A stretch of DNA of 31,377 bases from Branchiostoma floridae (GCF_000003815.2 NC_049984.1:24697436-24728812), one strand, 5' to 3'. Shown: positions 1 through 10,624, counted from the first letter of the stretch. Program-made: numbers and translations. Notes: generated from the sequence alone by a model not told the origin.

Positions 1-119
1 GGACTGTCGGTTCTTTTTAATCTGGAGGATAAGATCCAATGGAAAAAAGGCGCAATTTGATATCTTACTTCGGGGATAAAATGCAATAAAAAACGCATTT
101 TGATATCTTACTTCAGGGC

Positions 120-700
120 TCAGTCGTGTTTAAAGAATCGCGAGTCGTCTTCATTTGTATACTTTTCACTGAAACACCATCAAAGCACATGAAAGTAATG
201 GTGTACTATTACACCGAGTTTTCAGTGGAGCAAATCAGCCTGCAAGCAGTTCCATACTCCGATCACTTGTATGGCCATTGGCAATCAGTTAGCATCTAAG
301 CTTGGCCCTCTCCCCCACAGGCGAAACGTTGCACCCCTGCCCCCTTTTTTTACTTCCAAAGCTATTGCTCCAATGATCTTATACTACTTGTCCCTCCGGT
401 GAGAGCCTTTCAGCGAAACACTATGTTTTCTTCAAACGCACATTGCTAACTGTCGTTTTTTTTTAGTCCTTCTACTGCAACAGTATCTTTCCCCGGACAG
501 AAAAATTATGGAACTCTCTCTTGACGACACCTGTTTCCCTCCTGTCTACAACTCATCAGCCTTCAAAACAAATGTCCCCGGCTGTCTCCGTGTCCAATTA
601 TTTCCAACTTCTTAGTTCATCACCATGAGGTGCCTGAACAATCTCTTTAAAGAAAAAAGATCACTCCAACTGAGCTGCAGTGGGACAATAAATGGATCTA
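120..700 (-). pseudogene. Broken copy of an unrecognised coding-like segment (copy 1)
   Basis: Read on the minus strand, about 280-130 gives a degenerate peptide that aligns with the open segment at 1749-1988. Shared blocks include a C-x-Q-x-D-x(2)-H pattern, then FHVL, then CF, then SRFF. In this copy in-frame stops stand where the other has tryptophan or arginine codons. The match stops near 285 and resumes at about 657-695, where the nucleotides line up with about 1970-2005. A stretch of roughly 370 bases (285-655) therefore interrupts this copy. I do not recognise the protein. What is seen is two homologous segments in the same orientation, one damaged. That it is a decayed duplicate of a gene or of an element ORF is inference. 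Confidence 0.5.
285..655. other. Insert interrupting copy 1 of the duplicated segment
   Basis: This stretch has no counterpart in the homologous segment at 1795-2012, so it is an insertion here or a deletion there. I see no terminal repeats. A run of T followed by AG near 466, with a branch-point-like CTAAC about 15 bases upstream, resembles a plus-strand splice acceptor. Nothing around it supports an exon. Confidence 0.35.
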
Positions 701-719
701 TGCAAATAAGTTGCCTTTA

Positions 720-1345
720 CAAATTATAGATCCTCGAAAACCCAAAGAACGCATCAATAACATTGCCTTCGGCGACAACAAGACATTAGTTTAATATTAC
801 GACACAGCGTTTGCCATCTGTAAAAAAACGTTTGGACATAAAGTTTAAAACTTGAGAATTATCTTAGAAGAAAATGGAATGACATCTGCACTGCCTAAAA
901 TGTTTTTTTCTTGTTTTTCTTCCTCACAGAAATTTTATCTTCCAGGAAGAAAATTATTCTGTCCTCCAGAAATCTTAGAAAAACGTGCTTGTCCATGGGG
1001 CAAGCGCACAAATTTTAGCTTGAAACTTTAACAGATTTTTAAAATGCATATTCTTACACCAAGAATACTTTTCATACATCAAGCGCAGAAATTCTTGTAT
1101 TTCTGAAGAGTCATAAAAAAAGCAAACATTTCTAGATTTTTTTCTTGCATCATAAGAAAATACGATATTTTGCTTAAAGTTTAAAAAAATTCTTAGGTGT
1201 GAAAAAAAAAAATTTCTTCACCAAAGAATTTGTTTTACTGAAATTGTCGACTGTCTAACTCTAGTCGAGGATTATGCTCCTGGACTGATTCTGAAACTAA
1301 ATCGCTATGTACATTTCGTTTCTCAATGTTCACATTACAGTTCCG
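720..1345. other. AT-rich stretch without recognised features
   Basis: Many short A and T runs occur. Words such as TTCTTAGGTGTGAA and TTCTTACACCAAGAA recur loosely in both orientations between about 1050 and 1225. I see no ORF, RNA gene or clear repeat boundary. Confidence 0.4.
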
Positions 1346-1349
1346 AAAG

Positions 1350-1667
1350 AAACAAACTTGTCCTTAAAATCTGCAAAATTTTCTTACCGACAAACAAAGT
1401 CAATCTTCTTGCTTCTGTCGTCCAACCCCTTAATATATGAAAATGTTGGACAATTCATCTCCTACTGCTAACAGAACTAGAAAAGAAGTCAAACCCATCA
1501 AATAGCTTATTAAGTAGAAATAGATTTAGATAAGTCGTTATTCCCTTTTGATTTATCTATGAGTATCATTCTCCTTCTTTGTCAAGTATTCTTATGTATA
1601 CCACTGCATATTTACTTTGTATGCAATTAGCCCCTCGGGCATGAAGTTGCAATAAAGATTATTAATA
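1350..1667 (+). mobile_element. LINE 3' end (CR1/L2-like), plus orientation
   Basis: This segment matches the reverse complement of about 2072-2400 over most of its length. Shared blocks include one around GTTGGACAATTCATCTCC and one around TTAGCCCxxxGGGCATG. It ends in TTGCAATAAAGATTATTAA, that is, a small hairpin (AGCCC/GGGC), an AATAAAG-like motif and a short ATT-type tail, which is how many CR1/L2-type non-LTR retrotransposons end. Only the 3' end is present, and 5' truncation is normal for LINE insertions. The clade name is an inference from the tail. No reverse transcriptase domain remains here. Confidence 0.7.
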
Positions 1668-1748
1668 TCAGAGCACATGCATATGGAAATGATGATGGAA
1701 AGGCAAAAGTGGTATCGCTCCAGTTCAGCTCACTAAAGAGTTATTCTT

Positions 1749-2012
1749 TCACCAGTCGCGACAGAAAATATATACACTATGTTCAATGTTAACAGGTTTA
1801 TTCCTCCAGGCCCAGTCTTCTTTATCAAAGAATCGTGACTCTTCTTCCGTGGTGACCCAGCCTCTGTCTCTGAAGCACCGCCAAAGCACGTGAAAATGAC
1901 GGTCCTCAATTACAGAGAACATGCAGCGGTGCCAGTCAGTCTGGTTGCAGGTTTGGTTCATGGCCAGATCACTCCAAACGAGATCCACCGGGACAAGATT
2001 TAGAAAGTTTAA
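1749..2012 (-). pseudogene. Unrecognised coding-like segment (copy 2), open frame
   Basis: The minus strand is open from about 1988 to 1749 (79 codons) and rich in W, C and H: a C-N-Q-T-D-W-H-R-C stretch, FHVLWRCF, and SRFF followed by an acidic, W-containing stretch. The frame has a counterpart in the damaged copy at 120-700, and the residues are conserved better than the surrounding bases. That suggests it once encoded protein. It lies between two LINE 3' ends (ending at 1667 and 2072), so upstream and downstream exons may have been displaced. There is no signal peptide and no family I can name. It could be one exon of a host gene, a relic of one, or part of an element. Homology search of the 79-residue peptide would decide. 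Confidence 0.4.
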
Positions 2013-2071
2013 CGTCCTCCTTCTCGAAACTACTTCTCAAGGATACGCAAAAACAACGCCATGGCGTTGCG

Positions 2072-2458
2072 TTGGAATAATCATAATCTTTATTGCAAAT
2101 TCATGCCCGAGGGCTAATTGCAGGCAAAGTACAGCAGTGGTACACATAATTGGATACTTTACAGAGAAGGAAAATGAGAACTATAGATAAATCAAAAGAC
2201 AAATATAAAACGTCTAATCTAAATCTATTTCTGCTTAAGCTATTTGATGGGTTTGACTTATTTTCCGTATGCAGTGGGAGATGAATTGTCCAACATTTTC
2301 ATATATAAAGGGGTTGGACGACTGAAGCAAGAGGATTGTTTTTTGTTGGTCGGTAAGGTGAGAAAAGCTTGGGAAAGATTTGTTGATTTTAAGGAAAAGA
2401 TATAGTACAATATAGTATAGGTTAAGGATGTGGCCCAGAACCCAGATTCCCTTGACAT
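2072..2458 (-). mobile_element. LINE 3' end (CR1/L2-like), minus orientation, with ORF remnant
   Basis: This is the inverted partner of 1350-1667. Its 3' terminus is near 2072, reading on the minus strand TTAGCCCTCGGGCATG, then TTGCAATAAAGATTATGATT. The hairpin, the AATAAAG motif and the ATT-like tail are shared with the other copy. The minus strand is open for 66 codons (2458-2258), from an ATG near the 5' edge to a stop about 190 bases before the tail. This would suit the last part of an ORF2 plus 3' UTR, but I see no diagnostic domain. The copy sits right next to the SINE body that begins near 2465. Confidence 0.7.
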
Positions 2459-2464
2459 GCTACC

Positions 2465-2662
2465 GACGTTGTGCCCATGGCCCTATACACGACTTTCCTC
2501 TCTTCACTCAGTGAAAATTAGGACTTAACTGTGGTTAGGGACGTCCTTGGGTAGGATGTTACATGGAGGTCTCATTATTGAAGAGAACAACATATTAAGC
2601 ATGTTGAAAAACTCACCGCACTAATCTAAAAGAGAAGGGGTCCTTCATAGTGTAAGCTGATC
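2465..2662 (+). mobile_element. SINE body, same family as 9596 and 31255
   Basis: Two stretches tie this to other SINE pieces in the window. About 2482-2515 (ACACGACTTTCCTC... CACTCAG) matches 9703-9730 in the SINE that has a tRNA-like head. About 2540-2660 (GACGTCC... GGATGTTACATGGAGGTC... CTAATCTAAAAGAGAAGG) matches the reverse complement of 31257-31377. The tRNA-like head is not visible in this copy, so it is probably 5' truncated. It follows the LINE remnant by a few bases. Confidence 0.6.
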
Positions 2663-2664
2663 AA

Positions 2665-3890
2665 ATAAATATGTCCGGATATGCATCTTGTACTCTTCAG
2701 CATACGTACAAAACTGGTGCGGTATACCAAAAGGTTGTTTACCTACTCCCCTAGCAGAGGTCCGGCTCCGGGTGTTTTTGACGTCTTAATTTTTGCGATT
2801 TTATTTTGTACCGATTTGTTTATGGCCGTGAGACATATAACAAACGGTACAAAATAGAAAATCCGACAAAACGAACAAAAAACTCCGTAGCCGTAGCCGA
2901 ACCTCTCATTGGAGAGTAGGTTCACTGGGGATGCAATTGCAAACAAACAAAACAAAACAAAGCAAAACAAAAAGATAACATGTCACTATAATTTTCCATT
3001 GGCGTCAGTTAATGAGTTCTGACGTACGTAATTTTTTGTTATAAACTCCCCAATGACCCGATATCTACGGAGACAGCTGTCGTCAACCAAGCCTCAGCAA
3101 AATGGATGGGTCTAAGCTTATCGCTTTTGACAACTCACCGATATCTTAGATCGCTTCCGAGGCATATTGGAAAGATGCAAGCCTCTGAGCCCTCCCTTGA
3201 TCGAGACAAAAGATACTGGTTGAAGTCGGTGAAAATTCAATGAAAATAAATCCTCTCTTTCAAGACGTTGCAGTACCGTATGAGTGTATAGCCCTTCTAT
3301 GGTAAGGCCTTAAGGCTTGAAAAAAATGTATACCCCCCACGGTGGTCAAATTCGGGCTCAAAATCTCCCATGTCAAGCCGAATTCGAACCTTCTTCCATG
3401 ATGTTCCATCTGACGTAATTCGAACCGAACCCGTGTTCTATTCAGGTCATCTGCGGTCATTGCAGGTAAAACCGTGCTTTCTGGCATTTTCCCACCAACT
3501 AACTTGAATCAGGCGAAAAATATAGTTTTTAACCAATATAAACAATTTTCTGGACAGTACATCTATGATTTCACTTTTTTTGGGACCTGTAATATGTAAC
3601 GACGCTACTGGCGTTTTTGTTGGTGACCTTGAATATCATAAGTGTTGTTTACACCGGTATCAATTACACCCTCCCGCTCTCCGTGCAGCATGACATGCGT
3701 GTAAACATCGTTTAAGATCTCCACCAAGAAGAGTCCAACATAACTCATTCACGGCTCAAAATGACCGCAACGGTTTTCCCGAGATTTCTGTTTCTGGGAT
3801 TTTTAAAAAATGCCTTAGATTTTGAATTATTGGTAATTAAGTGCGAAAAATGCCATTTTTATGTTACCTTCACAGAAGGTACATACTGTT
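2665..3890. other. No recognised gene; low-information stretch
   Basis: A few short open frames occur on the minus strand (2743-2970 and 3260-3487). They lack composition or motifs suggesting protein. A stretch at 2940-2975 is rich in AAAC-type words. I see no repeat boundaries or RNA genes. Confidence 0.4.
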
Positions 3891-3899
3891 TTTGCATCG

Positions 3900-3926
3900 T
3901 TTCTTCTTCTTCTTCTTCTTCTTTTC
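3900..3926. repeat. (TTC)n microsatellite
   Basis: About eight uninterrupted TTC/CTT units. On the minus strand it reads as a run of glutamate codons inside a chance ORF. Confidence 0.9.
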
Positions 3927-4149
3927 CGCACAAATAAAAAACATGAATATCTCCAAAACTAGACCTTGGAATATCTCGTAATTCAGCAAGCTGGTAGGTC
4001 TGCACATAAGACACTGCACCTTGGTCATTTGGTCCCCCAAAGACACCAAAAAATGATTTTATGGGGCAAAAAAGGGTGAAAAAACTAGCAATTTTAACAC
4101 AAAATCGAACTTTCGAGCCCCCATAGAACATCAGAACCACGTTCCAAAG

Positions 4150-4240
4150 ACCCGAGGTCAACGACCGGTAGCTATGGAACCCGCCCGGGAGTTATGGAAC
4201 ATGGTGTTCGAACGAGGTCAACGACCGCCACTACGCAACA
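4150..4240. repeat. Short imperfect direct repeats
   Basis: The word GAGGTCAACGACCG occurs twice (near 4154 and 4215), and TATGGAAC also occurs twice between them. This looks like a small local duplication of about 60 bases. Confidence 0.5.
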
Positions 4241-5800
4241 CGGAAGTGTCCGCCCGTCAAATGATGACTTCATCTTGCTTTGGACGGCCTGAATTGAGGC
4301 AGAAGCCGTCCTCTGAATGATTTGTGGAATTCATTTTACCAAGAAGTAATAAATCGGATCAAGAAATTCACAGAGCTTTGACTTTATTTTGCCGAATATC
4401 GGCACCTTTTGCATACTAGTATATCAACTTCAAGGAAATTGAGGGCAGGCAGAATGAAATTTAATGCCCCCAAAGTATAATGTGTCTCGGTTAAGGTCTA
4501 TATCGAGTCAAATCTAAGCATTTGTTTCGATACTTTTCTTGATTTTGTTTAAGCTAAAGGTTTTGCTACCTGCACAAGTCAGTTTAACTCTGAGCCATCC
4601 AAACATTGTTCGGATTCTATGTTGATGTTGTGTTTGAGTTACGTAGAATCGAGAACACACACGATATGTAGTACGCCAGCACTCGTGCGTAACGTTACAC
4701 ACGCGATAATTTGGTGAACAAACGCATTCAGAGCACTACTGCAATTTTCTCAGACAGGCCGACAACTGTGGTAACGTTAACGTTACGTGTATGTGGTGAT
4801 TTCTTTGGATGTCTCCTGACATGATAAGTAACTGGCATATAACGCGTTAATCATAAAAATTTAGCGAGACCTGTTCGTTTTTCAAGTTCATACATAGAGC
4901 TGTCGTCTAAATGAAACACGGATTGGTGTCACGGTTGTAGTTAACCGATTTTTGAGTCAACAAGAACATTTGAGCAAAAAAACAACAACACATGACTACG
5001 TTAGACGCAAGGTCACTGCGTGTTGCCGGCTGTTACATAAAAAAAACATGCATAACGATCGTCATGCAAACTCAAAGTTTTACGCCTGAGACATAAAGGT
5101 ATGTGCAACACAAACGATGGACTTGATGAGTTTATTTCGCTATTAAACTGACCTGAACAAACACGATTAACTGCAGCGTGGAACGCCCTCCCCATGTTAG
5201 GTCACGGTCATTCCTTTCACCTTGTTGTTTATCATGTAAGTTACCACAGCGCTGCGTTGGTCCCCAGCAAGCAAGTGGAGCACGCGTACGGAAACGAAGT
5301 CTGGGTGAATTACAATAAATCTACTTACAGCTTTATACACGGTGGGAGTGGCCGGCACAGCACAAATCCCCAGGCACAAATCAGCATAAGCCAACGCGAA
5401 AGTTAAGTGTAGCAGAAACCTAACCCCTTGAAGTTTGCATGATTGACAGGCGGACGGGTTTGAAGTGTACCGACTGCGGCACGTATTGATAATGAGGGCA
5501 TAAACAAACTACGTACATCAAACGTAAATCAAAATTGTTTGCTAAAAATAAAAGAAATTTATGAAATATGAATTGCGGGCTCTGAAAAAATGATTGGGTC
5601 GTTCAAAATATGAATGAATTTACACAGATTGACTGTGACAGGAAGCATAGCGGAGATGTGCTGCGTACTGTGAAGATCACTTGCAGTGTGCAGGGGTAGC
5701 CATATCAATTTCTGCTCTGAGAGTGTCCGGCAACTGCGGGACGTGAACGAATATAATAGATTTGTGGCAATTTTAGCGATTACGCTAATCAGCTGTTTCT
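4240..5800. other. No recognised gene; AACGTTA-rich stretch
   Basis: I see scattered AACGTTAACGTTACGT-type words (near 4775) and short chance ORFs. On the minus strand about 5450-5320 reads through a hydrophobic, leader-like stretch (FLLHLTFALAYA) and ends at GTAAGT, a good donor-like site. No ATG stands in that frame close upstream, so I do not call an exon. Confidence 0.35.
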
Positions 5801-5950
5801 GTGAATTTGTGCGATTTACAGTAGTTGGTAAGGCCCCCTTTCGAAATTTCCACAAGACGGCGATTGCGCTGCGCTCTTACTGCGACATAAACAGGATATG
5901 TGTAACATTCGATTTCACACTGGGTATATGGTTCATAGAAAACGTAAAAG
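5800..5950 (-). repeat. Dispersed repeat family B, copy 1
   Basis: Read on the minus strand, the segment around 5874-5820 carries GCAGCGCAATCGCCGTCT, followed about 35 bases later by AACTACTGTAAATC. The same order (GCAGCGCGATCGCCGTCT, then AATTATTGCAACTC) occurs on the plus strand at 30907-30965. In both places the chance translation gives QR-x-RRLVE and then NYC. I take this as an old mobile repeat with unresolved boundaries, not a gene. Confidence 0.5.
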
Positions 5951-6599
5951 TGTGACTGAGCATGCTGAGGAGAACCCTTCGCGCTGCGTTGTACAAGCGG
6001 CAAACTCTGTGAGACGTTTTTGTGAATGTACCTTCCGATTTTGTGCTACGCAGTGTGCCGTAACTTGGTACGCTTGTTTTAATTTCGCTCTCTTCAGAAG
6101 TTAGTCTAATTCAAGTAGATAGAAACGAGAATTCAATTCTATAATATTTGACAATAAAATTGTGACTGTATGTACTTCTTGCCTCATGTGAGGCTGTATC
6201 TAGCACAATCTAGCTGATGTTTTCACGGGGAAAGGGACTGAATGCACTGTTTGCGATGGTCCGACTAAGAAATCATTACGAAAAAAACAACACCGCCAAT
6301 ATCAACAAATCTCTGCCTACCTTTTGGGAAATATCTTCGACATCTTAATTTTCATAGACGGTCAGCCCAAATTTGGTGCAACATGATGACACCGGTAGAT
6401 TCGGTCCATATTTTATAAGCAGTCAATTAAAGAATCAAAAGCACACCTATTTGTCACGTTTCATGTAGGGTCCCGCCCCCGTATAGAGCGCAAGCATATG
6501 AGGTCCGATCGGCTTACAGGAGACTATTTTGAAAGTACCTTATCTAATTTCACATATTGTTCGATTTTTTTTTACTTCTATGGTAGCAACAACTGAGTT

Positions 6600-6780
6600 A
6601 ATCGGGGCCGGGAAAATGACGACAAAAACATCGGCGCTAGCACGACGCGACTGACCAGAACATTAGGGGGAGGGGCGCGGCACCGACTGGGTTCGACCAG
6701 TCGCTTCTCGCTTCTCTCTCGCCGCCGGCGCGCGTTAGGAATTATCATCAAAGTCAGCACCGTCCGCAAACATCCGCTGA
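6600..6780. promoter_or_regulatory. CpG-rich patch, possible promoter or unmethylated island
   Basis: Against an AT-rich background, this stretch is rich in CG dinucleotides (for example CGCCGCCGGCGCGCG near 6720) and in pyrimidine runs (CTTCTCGCTTCTCTCTCG). It contains a perfect 7-bp stem, CGACTGG / CCAGTCG at 6684-6690 and 6697-6703, around a 6-base loop. No TATA box, start codon context or exon is convincing next to it. Island-like composition is seen; promoter function is inference. Confidence 0.3.
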
Positions 6781-7844
6781 TTTTTTAGAGATTTTTTAAA
6801 AAATTTGTCTATACTTACGCGCCGAGTTTGTTCGTCAACAATGACGGAAAGCGCAAAATTAAACTTATTCTTATGTTATCAACTGAACTTCGCGGCTCGC
6901 GTTCTGCACCAAGTCAGAGACAGAGAATATGAATTTCCCAAGTGATTCAAAGCTTTGTTTTTTTAAACATTTGAATACATATTGTTGAAGGAAGCCAGTT
7001 TTTTTTCCATGGCCCTCTCTCCGCAAGCCAAGAAATTTCTCCCTGGACCTCCCAAGCCGAAAAAATTCATAGGCCTTGACGCTCCCGCAGACGACACGCT
7101 AAATGTCGTCGAGTAAACCCTGTTGACGACCGTCAGAAATGGATAACCTTTTTGGACAGACAGACTGCCCCTGTGGCTTGTAGCTATGGGGCTGTGATGA
7201 GATGATGATGAGAAACCCTGTTTGGAACACTATTGGACGTTGTGTTCATTATTCAAGATGTATAACGTTACAGATAAAAATCATCAAAATTTATTTGTAC
7301 CTTCTTGCATGTCTTGACTTATCCTGTGTCAACATCTGCAACTTAATCAGTTTACCCTTCCAGGTAGAAATGCTAGACTAAACCATGTGAAGGTAACATT
7401 CTGTATTTGCTTGCAAATATTACCTTTCTAGTTACGCATGTTTTTGACTGTAACTTTGCTTAAAATTAAAAATTGAAAAATCCCAAAAACAGAAAGTTTT
7501 ATTTGCCTCTCAAATGACGAAAAATATAAAAATCGAGAATTTGCCATGGCACTTGCGGCCCATCTTATCAAGAGTATGATCAAATTGAAGGCCTTCCTTG
7601 AAACAGAAAATAATCGTCTTTGGATGCAAAATCGAAACAAAACAACTATCTCAATTCAAACCGGACGATTCAAACTATCTAAAATTGCGAATTTAATATT
7701 ATTTTGAATACATTTTCCTTGTCATAACATATTGTTTATTTTGAAATATTTTACTATTAGCAAATAGTAGGCCTCTTGTAACCCGATACTCTGTCGAACT
7801 CGCATAGCAACGGGAAAGAATACCTAGCAACCGACCGCCGTGCC
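6781..7844. other. No recognised gene
   Basis: This is AT-rich sequence with short chance ORFs only (for example 7640-7428 on the minus strand). A GATGATGATGAGA microrepeat is near 7198. Nothing else is supportable. Confidence 0.4.
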
Positions 7845-7973
7845 CTTAGTGTCACTGGCGAAAGATAACGTACGTTACCTGAAACGTCTGACCGTTTCCA
7901 AAATCATATCCAGGTGCTTGAGTAACTGCTATTTGGCATGTCTTATTACCTAAATGTCTAACCTTCATCGACG
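7845..7973. repeat. Dispersed repeat family A, copy 1
   Basis: This segment aligns in the same orientation with 30392-30519, nearly without length change. Shared blocks include CTTAG-GTC-CTGGC, ACCGTTTCCAAA, GAGTAACTG-TATTTG-CAT and CTTATTACCT followed by TTCATCGACG. It overlaps the 3' half of a minus-strand open frame (8289-7852, 145 codons). The second copy has stops in that frame, so the ORF is probably incidental. Confidence 0.7.
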
Positions 7974-8954
7974 TAACTGAGTACCTGTTACCTTGCGTAA
8001 ACGTGACGACGTCGTAATGCAATATACATGTAGTTAAACTTTCATAAAACTCGTACGTAGAGAGATATTGTAAGGAGTTTCTTTTTTTAATGTAGGCAAC
8101 ATAGAACCCATTACAAACCCGAAATGAAATATTGTCAAAACGCTTCAGGACTAATTGACAAATTAGAAGACTGTGCAAATCTGAATAACAGCACGTGTGT
8201 TTTGAATCATTACCATGACGGTACAAAGAAATTGCATCTACATTTTGTGAATGTCTTATCAATGTCTCGTGCGTCATACGCATTTTCATAGGTGAAAAAA
8301 TATGATACCCTCAAGGTTCATGGTAGTGAGTCAATTATCTCCTGTTATTTCAGTAGGGCGAGATAATGCCTTTTGACAGTGTTGTTCTTATACAAACTTT
8401 CCTTGACGTGTTGAAAGGACTTCGTGGATAGATGTAAAATAGATACGATGATCAAAATGTTCAGACTTTGCATACGTTACCAAAGAGATATTATATCATA
8501 AGCTACCCTATGACGTCCTTAAACTCAGATAAGGTAATCTAATGCCGAACGGATACATCTACATGTATTATCTTGACAAGTTCTCTCCGGTGTATATCTG
8601 ATGCATTTTGCAATCAAATATCTAGACAGGCAAAAAGAATGTATACCATCATTTAAGTGCGTATTTTATTGGCGTGCAAAAGCATCGGGGGACGATATTT
8701 ACTTCTCTAAGGCAATCATTCCACTGTGGTCTCGTTACGACTGAATTACGACCGCAGATTTTGCAGAGCGGTGAGCGAATTTCAATGATAAAACAATGAA
8801 TCTTTTGATACTTTGTGTTTCGTTATGTTTTCAGTCATACGTTAACATTTTGCATGACTTTCCAATTAAAAAGTCGAGGATTAAAACAAAATCTACTAAA
8901 ACAAAATGTTTTAAAACAAAATCTAGGCAAGGTAGCCGTCTTATTTGAACCGGG
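7974..8954. other. No recognised gene
   Basis: The minus-strand frame 8289-7852 is the longest non-repetitive ORF nearby (145 codons). It has no motif I recognise and runs into dispersed repeat family A. Near 8883-8930 the word AAAACAAAATCTA recurs, a small local repeat. Confidence 0.35.
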
Positions 8955-9474
8955 GCCTTAAGCTAAGGGCACAACCCGCAGTACGTGCAACTGCGTGGTG
9001 TCTACGTGCCAAAACGTGGGCAAACTTTTGGGATGCGTAAGTGGTAAGTACCGCCCCCGTACGACATCGTACGGAATCCAACGAATGTCGGAGCACACAG
9101 ACACGCCGTAGTACTATAAGTGCATGTGGAACTTTCTCTGCCATCGGGTTGCGAATTTGCCCTCTGTACGAACCGGCACGGGCGACGCGCGTGCCCCTTA
9201 CAGCGTGTGAGACACCGTACGTACACAGCACGTGTAAATAGGGACTGCATACGGTAGCGTGGCAATCGCACGCGCAGCTCACTTACCACTTACGTAACTA
9301 ACGAACGATGAACGCAACCGGCTCACGGCCAGACGTGGTGTGCAGACCACGTATACTTACAGTTTCCGCAATCGTGCGTACACTCTCCCTGTTCTTGCCA
9401 TTCCTTCCCCACTTTTTCAGAAAAACGTGGTTCCCCAAAAAAACCTTACGGAGAAAAAGCACGTACGGCGAGCT
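8955..9474. repeat. ACGT-rich region with nested short inverted repeats, probable DNA-element relic
   Basis: A 14-bp inverted pair CGTAAGTGGTAAGT lies at 9036-9049 and, reversed, 9281-9294. Inside it is CGTACG-acat-CGTACG near 9058, and outside is a perfect 7-bp stem ACGTGGT / ACCACGT at 9333-9339 and 9346-9352. The words ACGT and CGTG are strongly over-represented compared with the flanks. These traits suit the remains of a non-autonomous DNA transposon, but I could not find both termini. The overlapping ORFs on both strands look like by-products of the GC-rich composition. Confidence 0.4.
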
Positions 9475-9582
9475 GACATTAACTTGAATTGAATGTAACT
9501 TTGTCTTGAATATGGTTTTTCATGTGCGGACATTAACTTGAATTCAATGTAATTTTGTCTTAAATATGACTTTGCATGTGCG
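9475..9582 (+). repeat. 54-bp tandem duplication
   Basis: Two adjacent copies (9475-9528 and 9529-9582) each run from GACATTAACTTGAATT to CATGTGCG, with a handful of substitutions. It lies directly between the ACGT-rich region and the SINE. Confidence 0.85.
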
Positions 9583-9595
9583 GTTTATGCACCGC

Positions 9596-9970
9596 GGGAC
9601 CGCGTGGCACGATCGGCAGCTCGTTGGTCTCAGGCCCAAGATGTCCCGGGTTCGAATCCGCTTGCCGTGTCACCGATCTTGTGCACTTTGGAAAGGCACT
9701 TTACACGACTTTCCTCACTTAACTCAGGTGCGAATGAGTACCTAGCAGCGGCTAGTGGCAGTGACAGGCCTTTGTGGTGGTGAGAGGCCATAGGCTGTTC
9801 GGGCATGACGCACCCGCCATGACACACGAGTCAGGGGTAGGAGGAAGTCCGAGGAACCCCTTACATCCTTGGTCGGAAGTCCTCCTAGGAGACGGATACT
9901 CCAAACAACAAACCTTCATCTGCTGGGGCCGTCTTACACGTTGCATACAGTTGCCCCTGTAAGACTAGTG
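9596..9970 (+). mobile_element. tRNA-derived SINE with A and B boxes
   Basis: The head has an A-box-like TGGCACGATCGGC at 9605-9617 and a perfect B box GGTTCGAATCC at 9649-9659, 44 bases apart, which is the spacing of an RNA polymerase III type 2 promoter in tRNAs. The body continues with GGCACTTTACACGACTTTCCTC, which is shared with 2482-2500, so it is one SINE family rather than a tRNA gene. No acceptor stem closes after the B box. The 3' boundary is uncertain. A short inverted repeat GTCTTACA / TGTAAGAC around 9930-9965 may lie near the end. Transcription by Pol III is known for such promoters; activity of this copy is not known. Confidence 0.7.
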
Positions 9971-10560
9971 CGCCAGTTATCTATTGTGTTATCTATTGTA
10001 CTCCATGAACCAATTGCAGTAGCCAAACTTTAAAGCTTCTTTTGAGTTTGAAAACTTTGGCTTCACAATTTGAACTTGAGTAGCTCTAAACTTCTGAGTG
10101 AGCCAAAGCTGAAATAGATATCTTAATGAAATCTAAGTTGCTATGAACGTACGTGAACTTTCGTGAGGAAAATATTCCAAACGGTTCCTGGTAGGATACA
10201 ATACCTCTCTGAAATCTAAGGTTAGCTGGCCTACTGACATCTGACTGACAGCCATTTTTGAAATGATCCGGGTTTTACGGAACGGGCACGAACTAGGGGA
10301 ATTATTCTATTCAGCTTCACGGAACTTGAATCGTTGCCACTAGCTGAATTACTTTTCATATAACATTTATTGAGCTTTATATCTTGAACGTGATTCCAAG
10401 TCATTCAGTTTCATATCTTGAGCTTGATTCAAATTCAAGTGGAAGATCTTGATCATGGTGGTGCCCTTCTTTTCGATCGAATGACATGAACTTTGCAGCC
10501 AATTTTCTCTTCAGCTGCTCTTATAGATATTTTTATCATTCCTAATATCTTCTTCTTAAG
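9971..10560. other. No gene; weak internal repeats
   Basis: TTGAACTTGA/TTGAATC-like words recur through 10020-10440. About 10372-10440 contains two adjacent related stretches of roughly 33 bases (TTTATATCTTGAACGTGATTC and TTTCATATCTTGAGCTTGATTC). No coding signal. Confidence 0.4.
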
Positions 10561-10624
10561 GACCATCCAACTGCCATTAAGGTCTCGACTGTGGGGGATA
10601 TCGACTATCTTCTAAACTCGTGTA

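Noticed and set aside
5197-5450. Leader-peptide-like exon ending at GTAAGT on the minus strand
   Set aside because: Attractive hydrophobic stretch and donor, but no ATG in frame close upstream and no acceptor or partner exon.
7852-8289. 145-codon minus-strand ORF as a gene
   Set aside because: No recognisable motif, and its 3' third is a dispersed repeat whose second copy has stops in this frame.
8941-9289. Overlapping 113- and 95-codon minus-strand ORFs
   Set aside because: They lie in a GC-rich, ACGT-rich block with nested inverted repeats. Open frames on both strands are explained by composition.
9596-9670. tRNA gene on the plus strand
   Set aside because: A and B boxes are good, but no acceptor stem closes and the following body is shared with other SINE copies.
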